Assembly: GCA_016748015.1 (NCBI GenBank)
Contig: JAAOMT010000200.1
Span: 866,984-930,983 of the forward strand
Origin: Geosiphon pyriformis
Lineage: Eukaryota > Glomeromycota > Glomeromycetes > Archaeosporales > Geosiphonaceae
DNA: 64,000 nucleotides
Reading direction: 5' to 3'
The notes under the pieces are model-generated. The model was given only the letters and a program-made list of their open reading frames with translations. It was not told where the DNA came from and did not search any database. Shown here one piece after another: positions 1-13,299 of the stretch. Position 1 is the first letter of the stretch, and each line of letters opens with the position of its first letter. The position numbers and the translations under genes are program-made.

Positions 1-519
1 TTGTGTAATTTGTTTTTGAATTATAATTTCTTGTAATTTTGCTGTGCCATATAGTGTTTCATTTAATTTTCTGACGATCGGACTATCTGACACTCCTTCT
101 TCGAGTGGGATGTCTTCTGTAACTTTTGAGAATGTGGCAGAAACTTTTACGCGCTCAATTTTGATAGGTGCTGGTTCTGGTGCAAAAGAGACAAGTCGTG
201 ATGCGTCAGACATTTGAAATACAGCTGGTTCTGAGCGAGAACGTTTATCATCCAAAGGTAATGAACGACGCCACTCATTTTTAACTTGAGGACTTTGTGG
301 TGGGACTACAGGTTGTTGACTGACGGTGTTGGTGACGTAGGTTTCATACTCGTTCATGAATTTGGCCGCAGATGGAGGAAGTTCACCTTCTTCCTCAGCA
401 ACATTTTTAAGAATATTTGTTAAGATATCTAAGTAGTCATGAATATCATCGAACAACTGTTTTGCGTCGTCGATATCAGAGGTACTTTGGGATCGGATTG
501 GTTTTCTTGGAGATTCCAT
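1..519 (-). CDS. Unrecognised protein, 5' part only (runs off the left edge)
   Basis: An ATG at 519-517 on the minus strand opens a frame with no stop to the window edge (173 codons). Codon use and composition look coding compared with the surrounding AT-rich DNA. The N-terminus is basic and Ser-rich (MESPRKPIRSQSTSDIDD). A helical acidic/leucine-rich stretch follows at about residues 19-45 (DDAKQLFDDIHDYLDILTN), then a Pro/Gln/Ser-rich linker with SQQPVVPPQSP and a basic patch with RSLPLDDKRSRSEP. The end of the visible part is again charged (VRKLNETLYGTAKLQEII). No domain is recognised. The disordered, phosphosite-like N-terminus would suit a cytosolic regulatory or scaffold protein, but that is only a guess. 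The rest of the gene and any introns lie outside the window. Confidence 0.7.
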   Translation of the reverse strand, partial: MESPRKPIRSQSTSDIDDAKQLFDDIHDYLDILTNILKNVAEEEGELPPSAAKFMNEYETYVTNTVSQQPVVPPQSPQVKNEWRRSLPLDDKRSRSEPAVFQMSDASRLVSFAPEPAPIKIERVKVSATFSKVTEDIPLEEGVSDSPIVRKLNETLYGTAKLQEIIIQKQITQ

Positions 520-948
520 TTTTTTTAGAGTAGACAATGGAAATAAAGACTAGTTTGTAAAGAATATGAAATGGGATAAGCTTTCCTAACGGTAAGTGAA
601 AAGGTAGGTCCTAATAAAATTTAGGTATAGATAATAATAATAATAATAATAGTAATAATACTAATGATTTAAATTGCAATTAAGTCAAGTCTTTTCCTTT
701 GCAGACTTTTTAATGATAAAATTAAAATTTGTGTATTATCTTATTTGATGATAATATAATGTGTTCCTTTAATAAAAGATGAACTAAATAAATTGGTTGA
801 CACTTTGATGGTCAAAAATACCAAGAGGGTAAATACTTTATGATTTAAAAAGGAGAACAATTATTTAAATTTTGCAGTTGAGTTTCAAAGTTCGACCAGT
901 CAGTTTTATATGTTTTTTTGACTTCTCTCTCTATTTTTCTGTATAGGT

Positions 949-1021
949 ATGACAACGGTATTCACCAGTGTCTCATTTTCAGGTGCCGCCGCGCGAGATC
1001 TACAAATAGCTCTGATATCAA
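949..1021 (+). other. Small GC-rich exon-like patch
   Basis: A 73-nt patch, much richer in GC than its surroundings, starts with an ATG just after a TATAG and reads MTTVFTSVSFSGAAARDLQI plus a few residues. It ends at a good donor (A|GTAAGC). A T-run acceptor (TTTTTTTTTAG, about 1067) follows 46 nt later, but joining there gives an almost immediate stop. It could be a first coding exon of an undetected gene divergent from the minus-strand gene at 519, or a leader peptide or non-coding exon. No downstream exon could be identified. Confidence 0.25.
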
Positions 1022-1450
1022 GTAAGCAAATAAAATAAACTTTTTGTTATAATCACTTTTTTTTTAGAGTAAAAGATCACACGAGTGAAGGAATGATAAG
1101 AGTTGACCGATTCAAGTGAATCATTTAAAAAATTTTTTTTTTGAGCGAACGAATAAATTAGACTATTTTAAATATTCTATTTTGTATTAGATTTTCATTA
1201 TTTTTTATGTATCAAATGTACTATCAAATTTTTCATGCATAAAAAAATCACTTTACTGATCAACTTTTAAAAAATATATATATATATATAAATATATATA
1301 TTTTTAAATTGATAAAGCATTTTAAAGAGAATGTTTGTTCTAGAATAAAATTTTTTCAATAAGATGTTCATTTTTTGAAGTAAAAAATTGAATTAAGAAA
1401 AATTGAATGACAACATTAAATAAATTAATGAGAATTTGGGATCAATATTG

Positions 1451-1469
1451 AATAATAATAATAATGATC

Positions 1470-1513
<44 letters not shown>
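1451..1513. repeat. (AAT)n microsatellite
   Basis: Trinucleotide AAT tract with one GATCAT interruption near 1466-1471. Apparent Asn-rich or Tyr-rich frames through it are artefacts of the repeat. Confidence 0.95.
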
Positions 1514-2661
1514 CGTTTTTTTTTTTTGAAAGATTCGATAAGGGTTTTTTTTTTTGAAGAAGGACGATTAAAAATACGCGAATCGTTAAATTATTCTCAA
1601 ATGAAAGGCAACGCAAATCGAGAAATTCAAAAAGGTTGAATTTTGCAGATTTTACCATAATGGCAACTAAAAAACTAGTTTGGGGAAACGGTATAATTAT
1701 TTATTATGATGATTTTTGAAATTAAAAATCTTTGAATAGAAAAAAGTAATCAAAATAAATGATTAAATAAAAAATGAAATAGATGATTTTTTTTTTTTAA
1801 ACAATTTTTTTGAGGAATATGATTCATTTATTTGTACATGTATAATGTATAATGTATAAGAGAGAGATACCTAACAAAATATTAGAAATCTAATACCATT
1901 TATTTAGTAAAAAAATTTTCCAGGAACTATTCTATGGAAAACGACGTAAAATTTTCGAAATGTAACTAAATATTGGTTAATTGTTTGTGTTGATCAAAAA
2001 TTATAACTTTCGATTTTGTGTGATGTTAGATACCGTTTTACTCTCTCTAAAGTTACTTTCAGATCCAAAAATGGTGGGTGAGTCAGGAGCAAAAAGCTTA
2101 TGGTTTTAATGATATTAAGAGAACTCAAAAAAAGGAGTTGATCATTTCAAAAAATTATGCGTGAGAGACTGAAATCAAGGGGTTTGATCAACAATTTTCT
2201 CCCTCACGTCATTTATTAAAATTTTTCATGTCCCCGAGGAAAAAATTATTTTTTTTTCATTTATCAACCGGGAAAACTAAATAACGCGCAATATTCGTAA
2301 CTTCTCGGAATCATTTATCGAAGCTGCCTTGGTTGGAAATCGAAAATTTTGCGGCGGAGAGGCTTGGCCTTTGAACCGGTTATTAGTCTGGCCACATCTT
2401 GCTGTCTTCGTCGAAAAAAAATCTACCCATCTTTTTTTTTATTCCCAGAGTTCACTGCCGCTGAGCCCTAAACAATGCTACATAATCAGATCATGATTAC
2501 AAAATTATAGTTCTAATTAGACGTATGATTCTTATGATTTATTTAGGAATTGATAAATTGAATTTTTAATAATCCTATGTCTACTAATTTGAAGGTACTT
2601 CCAATCAAAGAAAAAAAAACCGGACCAAGATCTTGTTAAAAAATTCTTTGAGTTGACGAAT

Positions 2662-2664
<3 letters not shown>

Positions 2665-2757
<93 letters not shown>
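2665..2757. repeat. 93-nt poly(T) homopolymer
   Basis: Uninterrupted run of T from 2665 to 2757, followed shortly by another T run near 2780. The run length may be inflated or truncated by sequencing or assembly. It could be the A-tail of a minus-strand retroposed sequence, but no adjacent retroposed gene was recognised. Confidence 0.9.
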
Positions 2758-5700
2758 CAAATCGATCATTTCAAGTGTTTTTTTTTTTTTTACCCAAGAA
2801 ATTTTGTTATACTTTACTATATCGGTAATTATTGTTCGGTGTCGGTACGTTTATATTTGAATTTAGGTGTAATCTTTTACATCGAAAAGGATGATCTTAT
2901 CAGTTTTACATCAGTATGATTAAGTGATTTGCATACTCTCTATGCAAACGAAAAAAACTTACAATTTTAATGATGTATAGAAATTATTTGATCGTCCGTT
3001 CATCATCATCTATAGAACTTTAATTCGGGAAAATTAGGACCAATCTTAACGATTTCCTCGGCGTTTTCTACCATAAAAATTTCGATCTTTCCAAATATTA
3101 AAGTCTGGGTAGATTATGAGTGACCTCTTTTGATATTCATTTCTCATCTAATACAAGGTTTTTATTATTATTACTGTTTATTATTTATTGATGTTAACAA
3201 TTTCACAAAGTTTTGTTTGTTTTTTAAAAAAAAGAATATAAAATCATATGCTTCATTCAGTGTCATGATTGCTATGTATTTTGAGCATATCTGGCCCAGA
3301 AATTTGGTATTTAAATTGTCATACAAATTTCGAAAATTAACTGGACAATTGTATTGTTTTTATTTTCCACAATGATTAATCACACAAAAATTTCATACAT
3401 AATAAAAGAAAAATAAAAACTCTCGGCTTCCACACACACATACACACGGCGTTCGATTTGTGATGCCTTGATGAAACGGTATACAAGAAAGAGTACTACA
3501 AGTTTCGGTGCTTTTTTCATTCTTTGAGTGAGACAATTGTTCTTTGAAACTTTGCTTGAAACGGTTTGAGTTGATCGATTTACTTATTCAATGCTCATTT
3601 ATATCTTTTGGACCTATTTTTGCCATACCAATGACGTTGAATGATCGATGAACTGAGAATGTAAGACAACAGAGGCTATACCGCAGATCACAAAAAAAAC
3701 TAGACTCGAAAGTGGCTAGCTTGAGCTGCAGGCATAAAAGTGTTTCAAGAACAATGATCGAGAATTCGGTGAGTAGATCGGAGTAATTTTGAGGATGATA
3801 AGATTTTATTTACGCTCTTGTTAGAGTAAAGGAATTTTAAGGTTTAGAAAATTCGTTGAGGTTTTTTTCGGTCTTTTCCTGGAAAGTATTGTGATACGAT
3901 TGTACAATCCTATTCAAGTTGGAGTCGAGTAAAAAATTTTATAGTTATTTTGGGGGAAATTCCTTGTTTTCCGTGTATAATGACAGCATAATTTTTTTTT
4001 TCTCAAAAATTAAAAATTTATTTGTGATATTACCAAGTTCATGAATGTCTTGTCTGCCAGTTTTGAGGTTATCAAAAATCTAGGTGATGCTAAACAGATG
4101 AAATGCTCTATTATATTTTCGAATTCAAATTGTACCATTGATAACTTTGGACATTGTTACGAATAACTTTTAGTGAAGGATATTTAACATTTGTTACCAT
4201 GCATTATCGCCGACAAAATTCAGCCCATAGGATATAATTGATTAATCGTTTTCATTCGGACTAGGTATCTCAATGATTTTGCTAGTCAAACAAAGGAAAA
4301 GGAAAAAACTGGTTTTTGAGAAACACAAATTTTCAAGAAATGAAAGAGAAAAAGCCTCAAATTAAGAATTTTAGTTCCAAGTTCGAATGATTAAAACTTG
4401 TATATTACGTAGAATTTTTGGTTCGAAGCTTTTCGCTCATTTTGTGTCATAATTTTTTCTTGAAGTCAAATAAAATAAAATAAAATACATGTAATAAAGA
4501 AAAATTTGATGAACAAAGAAGAAATCTTTTGAAAGAATTTTTGTAAAAGATATTCTTTAATTTTTCTTAACAAAGTATTTAGTCGATTAATGGGAAATAG
4601 TTAGAAAGCTTGTAAAACGTGGTTCAAAAAATTCCTCATGTTTATTTTTAGTGGAAACTAAATATAAATTAGACTTGACAAAAACAATTCAGATTGAGAA
4701 TTTAAACTTCATCATGTAAGAGAAATGAAAAACATTGATTATTAATTAAATGACGAAATATATTAACTTAACTTGGCTAGTATAACTTTTTTAAAATATT
4801 ACTCAAGGGTCCCTCTATAACCTTTTCCACAAGATTAATAAGTGTAACTGGGAATCATATGAAAGGAATATTTAAAGGAACTTTCTTTACGTCAAGGCCT
4901 GTTCTTAAATTTGACATTTGGTTTGTTTTATAGTATTGCCAATCGAATCATGAAAATTGAAATAAAAGGCGATTATTCTTTTAAAATTTTGTTTAGATAG
5001 TTCTTTTTATAAGTTTCCAAGGTATCTCATATATTTTGTTGCAGCGAGGACTATGAAAAATTAATTTCGAGTTTGATTTATCAAAATTGCTGCTACCGAC
5101 TTTGGACATTAAAGCAAATCGGTATCGATTAAGTTTTATTCTCGCGACTAAAAAATTTTTTTCTCCCTGATCAGACTAATCAATAGATGATTTACGATAC
5201 ATAAATTTATGATTTTCGAAAATTCTAGATGATTGACTGAAAATTTTTTTTTTTTTTTTTTTTTACTAAAAACTGCTTATTAATGTGCATTTAAGTGCAA
5301 ATTACAAAAAAAATATTATCCACTCTTTAACTCTTTTTAGACTGTTGAATTGAAAGCTGATATTTTATTTTCATGTCTCTTGCGTTTTTTGCAAAAAAAA
5401 AAATTTTTTTTTAAATCTTCAATTGCCCCCTTCCACTTTCAACTTTGAAGCATTAACTCCCAAAAATGTACGTTAAAGAAGTATTGAAGCACTGCCGGGC
5501 AATGCCGGTCAAAGCAATAAGGGGTGGGAACTTTGAGAATCCTGTTTCCCGGGATTCCAATAAAAAGATTTTCATTGCATTAAAGAATTATTGAAATCTC
5601 TTGTAGAAAAAAAGCAATACATTTTTCTAAAATTCTGATTCATTCGATGCAAACTCCCTCTTAGAATATGCGAGGCAGTATTATCAATATAACTTGAATG

Positions 5701-8286
5701 AAGAATGGCTAGGATAGGGTAAGTCAATGGTATCATTGACTCACTGCAATTGGTAGTGACTCAATGAGAGAATTGCGTGATTAAGAATTATAATTTGTCC
5801 AACATCCATTCTTAAAATGTTACAATTTCTTATTTCTCAAACAAAGTTTTTTTTTATAGATTCCCATGCGTACGTCTATGATTAACGATATTTAGCACCG
5901 ATTTCTTGTATTACGTACCAACATCGGTGGATATTTAAGAGTTTTATTCCGGATCAAAGTGGATTTTAATTTTCTGGGTTTCTGTACTCTTTATTGTATT
6001 AAACAATGCGTGCATTGTTAAAAGCTCAATGGAACTGTAAATTTTTTGAATTTGAGGTAGTTTTAGTTGACAATATAAAAATTTGAAAATTTAATAAAAA
6101 AGCATCAGAATTTGAATAATATTTTTTGTTTCGTTCAAAATTTTCAACCTGTTTTTTTGATAATACTTGTTCTTAAAAGAATCGTAAAAATTAGAAAAAT
6201 TTTAAATTTTTCATCTTTTAAAACCTAGTATTTCGATGAATGTATAAATTACTAAATTTTGGAAGGTTAGATTCAGAGTTTATATAAAAAATTCCTTTTT
6301 TTAAAAAAACCGTGACACATGAATTTAAGTTCTTGAGTACAATCCCGCTAATCCCGAATAAACCGGCTATTTGAGATGCTTGATTATTTGGATGATTGGG
6401 GTTTTTTTTTTCCGAGTTACAAATTATTTCAATCGGGAAACGAGCATAAAACAAATTCATAAATGAAGCGTTGAACCCATTCCTTTAAAAAACCATGGCT
6501 TTCTAATTCCAAATTTTTTGTTGGAGTTTATTAATATCCTAAATTTTTTTTAATTTTGTTTGCTAAAATAAGAATGGCTTATTCTTGACAGTTTTTTTTT
6601 TAGATTTTAAGCTTGTTTAATCAATATTCTTTTTTTTTTTTAACCACATGGATAACATTTTTTTTAAATGTAACTTGAGTTTAGTGGTTTGTTTATTTGT
6701 TTTTAATTAAAAATTTTTACATTCCACAAGGCCAAGAAAGAGCTCAATATAGATGTACTTATCATTACAGATAAAGTCCCATTTAGCATCAAACTGAGAC
6801 TTTTTTTTGAAGTAGTTGAATCATCAAAAAACTAAAAGGAATTCGATGTTGAAAAAATCCATATAATAATACTTTTACTCAATCCAAGAGAAAAAAAATC
6901 AAATGCATGTATTAATTCAAAATGCATCTCTATATATTAAATCAAGAAGAACATAATTAAATGCCGAAGATGGGTCGTTTGACATTCAGTAATCTCGATT
7001 TAGATTGAAAATCTTTTTACTATAAATGAAACTAGATTTTCATAGAATTTTTCCAAGTATTTTAACTTGCTTGATGCAAAGAAAAATTACTGAAATTTTT
7101 AAGCTTATTAGAAGATTAATCTCGAAAATAATTTTCTCACGACTAGTTTAAAAAAGAACACAATATTTTAATAACAGAAAATAATTTCATGTTGCCTTTG
7201 AAAATCCCTTGGAATTTGCAAAAAAAGTCAAATTTAATTAATATTACATGTATTTGGGAGACAAACCTGGAAAGTGCACAGACAGTTACATAAGAGACTC
7301 TTCTTAAAAAGATATTAACTTTCAATATTATTAATATAGATTTCTTCATTTGGCATTTTTGGTCTTATTGAACTCCAAATGCGTCTTGAAATTTCTGATG
7401 ATTAATGGTTTTTGAACTTTTTCTAATAATTTTAATATTCGGCATTCTTAATTCTTAATATCCTGTCTGCAAGTTGAAGTGGAAATCAAGGAAATCTGGC
7501 GGGCAAGGTGCATATCATTTATTAGGGTAATGTGGAACATTAAATGTTGTAACGATTCACAAGCATCCGGCGCTTAAATTTGGTCTCGAGATTCAAATGT
7601 AACCTGTTTTGATGGAAATATCAAAGTAAACGCCAAAAAACTTTGAAGAACAATATAAATTTCAGCCAGATTCTGATCACCAAGTTCCGAAAGGATAAGT
7701 TTAATGCGAAGAAAATATCTGAAACTATTCGCTAACGTTCAAAAAAAATAAATTTTGCTTTACTAGGTACAGCTATTCATTAAAATTGCTTCTTTGTTCT
7801 TACAATTTATCGAAAATTAACAAAGGTAATCGCACAGTAGTCAAAAGAAGATGATCCGGCTGAGAAAATGTATGATAAAAGACACAAAGGATGGATAAAA
7901 ATGAACAATCATGTAACAAATCTCCTAAAATATTCAGCCCAAGAATTCAAATTTGATATAATGATGCATGAAAAAATTTTTATGATGGTATTCAAACTAA
8001 TGACCATGGTTTCAATGAGCAGATTACCTTGAAAATGGTCCAAGTCTAGAAAAGGATCCTTAATAGTGCGTAAAGTTTTGGTGATTTGAAAGAATCCAGA
8101 ACTACCTTTGTACCTCGTCATATGCTCCATCAAAATAGTTTAGTTCAACCTCATGATAAGATGCATTTGTACACCTTTGGACTAAATATTAAGTTTTTAC
8201 CTATCATTTACGAATGCTGAAATTTTACAATGAATCAAAAAAAGGTTTGAGACTATCCCATTAATATTTATTCGAAGAAGCACTGG

Positions 8287-8563
<277 letters not shown>

Positions 8564-9515
8564 TCATTGTGAGAACTTTCTTCAGTGGTACAAAGAACAC
8601 AAATTTTCTTGATGTTCGAATAATTAAACTATATGGTTATTTAAATATTTTCCAGCTGAATATTTATACAGATTGAACATTCGGATCCTTTAATTATTCT
8701 AGATATCTCCATGTATTACTAGGAATCAGGTAAATCTTTTTGTGCTGATTTTAAAAAGTTAAAATTAAAATTGACATGAAATTGGGAGATCTTAAGAGCT
8801 GTAATACAAAATTAAATTCCTTTAAAAGGTAATTTTTTTATATCAAAACTATTATTATAATTTCTGATAGTTTGGAATCTCGATTATCTAGTAATTTTGG
8901 ATTCCTTTTGCTTGGCGATTCCGGAGTCCATTGAAAATAAAGCCTGTCGCGTTAAAATATTAATGATTTCGATGCAGGCCTGAGTTCGGGTCTCTTTGTG
9001 ATCTGAACAGTTTTACTTGTTTAAGATCATTTAAATTTTCTAATTTTTTTACGGAAATAAAAAAGATCGGGTATTTACAAAACCGCAAAATTTTTTTTCT
9101 TTGTCAACTTACATATATAAATACCGGTTTTGAGAATCCTTAAAACGGTATGTTGCCATCAAATCGGTAGTTTAAATAGATCTCCCTTTTAGTATAAGCT
9201 TCATTACACCAAAAATCTGTCACGTTATAGCTATCAAAAATTTTCGCAGATGGATCGACTCTCTCTAAAACTCGGGGAAATCTTCATTTATTTTAGATCA
9301 ATAATGTAAATATTTGATACTTTTAAGGACAACTTTGTTTTCACTTATCGGCTATAGATAGGGGGATTTGAAACATGGCGGAGTATTTTTAGAGTTTCCT
9401 TTCAAAGTAATTTTGAATAGAATCATATTGAGAATAAACGGGTCAATGACATTGAAAATTGGTTCTGGTTTACGGGAAAATTTGTTTATTGTTTCGTGAT
9501 GTATTGGTTGGTTCG

Positions 9516-9560
9516 TTGATTGATTGATTGATTGATTGATTGATTAATTGATTGGTTGGT
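9516..9560. repeat. (ATTG)n tetranucleotide repeat
   Basis: Repeated ATTG units with GGTT variants at both edges. Nearby sequence (9570-9620) also holds a short duplicated phrase, GATGATTGGAATCAT, followed by CGTCAATATT or a close variant. Confidence 0.85.
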
Positions 9561-10170
9561 TTGTTGGATGATTGGAATCATTGTCAATATTGATTGGGAT
9601 GATTGGAATCATCGTCAATATTCAGGATTCAAATATTTTTAGGAAATCACAGTCAAAGCAGAACTCGTCATTGATTGTTCGGTGTGAACCATTGTCTGCT
9701 CAAATCTAGAGTGAACAAACCAAAATAGGGAATAGGTGTCATTTAGTGACTGAAGATTTGGTTCCTGCCTATCAAGTTAACTTCATTGTTTCTGCTGGGA
9801 ATATTTTTGTTAATTTTTCGTGGAATTTCTGTACAATAGAATTTTTTCCAGATTGAAGTTAGATATGGTTTAATGAAAGTAAACAAAGGATAAAATATTT
9901 GTTTTATGTTACACTAAATTAAGTCGTCAGATTTTTCTAAAACCCACGCACAGCCATGGAAATTAAAAGTTTTTAGTGAATAATAACGTTTCAGAAGATT
10001 CAAAATAACCCCTGGAACCCCACTTTATCAATATTTTTCCGAATAATTTTGTTTTGATTGGTTTGAACTGGTTAATTATTTTTGGTTTGGTTTTGGACTC
10101 TTTTTTACCTGAGTTAGTCATTAAAAGGGTTCACGTTAATTGAAGATATTAATTAGTTTTGATAAATTAG

Positions 10171-10315
<145 letters not shown>

Positions 10316-13299
10316 TGCCCATAGAAAGTGAGTTTTATATTTTAGATTCACGGAGAATCCTTTAGATTTTTACAAGATAAATTATTGAAATCTAATATAT
10401 GTGGGAACTTTTAATAACTCCAACAACAATTTGTTTCATTCAATATCTGAATTTAAAAGTCCGAGCTCAAAGAATTAAAGTTTCTAACTAGAATATTCGA
10501 TAACTAATCGAAATATTCCACGGATGAGGTCACAGGCTTCTCATTTTTTCTTGGTTCCCACGAAATTTTATCATTGAACACACTGTAATCAGATATTTTT
10601 ATTTGTTATGTACTTAAACTAGAAAAATGTTTAAAATATTTGGTTAAAGATTTATTTTTTTTTCTATCAACTTTATGTTTGTTGATATGATGAAATTAGT
10701 CATAAATCCATGCACAGCCAAGAAAATTAAAAGTTTGGGGAAATTATTAAAAGTTTCAACTTTCAAAACATAATCATGCATACAAATTTATATTTTGCAT
10801 AAATTGTCAAAATATTTTTTTCGAAATATTTAGTTCTGTTTATTTGAACAGGTTTATAGCTTCTGATGAGATTTGAAAGTTGGTTAGGTGCTGTAGGCAT
10901 TGTGAATCTATCGGGGAATTCCATCGGGCTTATTAAATGTATAAGGAATCAGAGAGTCTTGATGGTCAAGAGCGAAGTTAAATTTGTTAAAAATTTTCCT
11001 CATTCCCCATTTTTAGGTTTTTAATTTGTGCTTTTTGAGAATCTAGACTAGGCACTCAGGAAATTGAAAGGTTTGATAAACCCCGTATATAGCTAGAAAA
11101 TCTTGACTATTGATTTTGAAGATTGAGATGAGCGAACTAACCGAAATTTGAGCTCTTACCCATCTGGGATAAGCTTTCTTATTATTTGATTTCAAACTTT
11201 TTTTTACTAAACTATGATCAGGAAAACTTTATCCATTTAATTTCATTTTCTTAACATAAAACATATCATTGATTTAAACCTTTATTCATATGAAATTAAA
11301 ATAATTGTTACAATGCCTCTCTTTTAAGTTTTATTGAATCAATATATTGACTATTTATTTTAAGGTTGTCAATCGTAAATTTGAACAATTCTCAAAGTTA
11401 ACTCAACTTCCTTTTCTAATGAATGGGTTTCCTTTGAAATAATCTCCAATAAATTTGAATTATTAATATTTACTCATATCAAATGTCATCGTAAACTTAT
11501 TTGAACCCCTCAAAACTTTAACTTGAGATCTAATTAGATTTTCTGTAGCATAAAGATCATATATTTTGAGTACAAAATTAATTCTTAATTACTCTATTTA
11601 TTTATATTCAAAATTACATAACAATAATTTGAAATCGAAACATAATATTTTCCATCAAGAAACGAGAAAACTTGTCTTTTTTTCAATCCGTTTACAGGTA
11701 ATTCATGTTTTTTTACATTTTAAAGATTTACCAGGCATAATATGATTTATATTTTATGATAAATTACCACGTGAATTGGCAATCAATTAGAAACTTCTTC
11801 TTTTAAATTATAAGTAAAATTATAGTTTAAAGTGAAATGATTTTTTGTAATTTGTATATCTTTATTTAAAACTATAAATATCCTTATTTTACACATTTAA
11901 TTGTTTGATAAACATTAAAATAGAAATAATCATATTATTATTGAGAAAATTAAAAATATTGTCTAATTATTATTCATTTTTTTATGAATAATAAATGCCA
12001 ATTATTAAAAAAAAAAAATTTTAACATTTATAATTACTAGTTAATCAAAAAAAAAAATGTATTTTATACACCAAAAAAATATTATTTCTTTATATATTGT
12101 ATAAAATAATTGAGAAAAAGTTTTTTAAATAATTATTTTATTATTTATAAAAGATTTTTTAGTTAAAAAATTAAAATAATATTGTAAAATTCAAATTAAT
12201 TTAATATTTATTAGTACTAAAGCTTAATTTATGTTATAAATATAATTTATATATATTTTACATATAATCAATTATTTGAACTTATATTAAAACAAATACT
12301 ATGCTAATTAAAAATTTGGAAATAATTTCAAAGCACTTATTTCTTATTACTAAATACAAACTTATTTATTTAGAATTTAATATTTTTTATATTAAATTTA
12401 ATATCAAAATTAAAATTAAAGAATAATCATATTTTTAAATATATTATTATCTATAACAACTTATTTTTGTTTTTAATTTTTTTTTAAACTTTATAAAATT
12501 TTTTATCTAATATTTATAAGTTTAATAATTGTTTTAAATTTTTAAATTTTTTTTTTAATGTATTTTAAAATAAAAAATTTTCTAATATAAAGTCTGGTAA
12601 AAATAGTAATAATTGTAGTAATAATAACAGTTTATATACTAATTAATATTATTAACTATTGTTTTATATTGATATTAATTTGCTTAAATTAAAATTATGT
12701 AAAAAAAGATTTATATTATTATGTTTAATTATTAAAAATAACCAGCAATAAAAAAATAAAAAATAAATAATTAGTTTAATTACTATATATTGAGCCAACT
12801 TTTTTGGTATAGTTTTATAATAAACATTAATTTTTTTATATGTTTCTTTTTTTTTATGTTTTAAATATTTGTTATTAATATTTTAAGTATGTTTTAATAT
12901 TTGTTATTAATATTTCGAATTATATTTATTTTTTATGGTTTTTTTTATATACTTATTATCAACATTTTAAATTATATTTATTTTTATGGTCTTTTATATA
13001 CTTATTATTATTATTATTTATTAACTATTTTCTTTAAAAACACATGTTATTAACATTTCATATTATATTTTTTCCAATCAAATAATCAAATAATTTAATA
13101 TTATAATCAAAATCAAGAAATCAAGAATTTAAATCAATTAGTTTTTATTAAAGCATTTATATTAACTACCAATTTTTTGATTCTTGTAATTAATGTCTTA
13201 AGTATTAATTTTGCTAATAATATCATATAAAAAAAATTAAATTAAGTATTTTTGTTTTTATACAATAAATAATTATTCAAATAAAATAGGAATTCAAAT

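Noticed and set aside
1425-1658. Tyr- or Asn-rich frames over the AAT repeat
   Set aside because: Both strands are open only because the trinucleotide repeat lacks stops; the flanking residues have no protein character.
2653-2919. Poly-Phe frame
   Set aside because: Created by the 93-nt T homopolymer.
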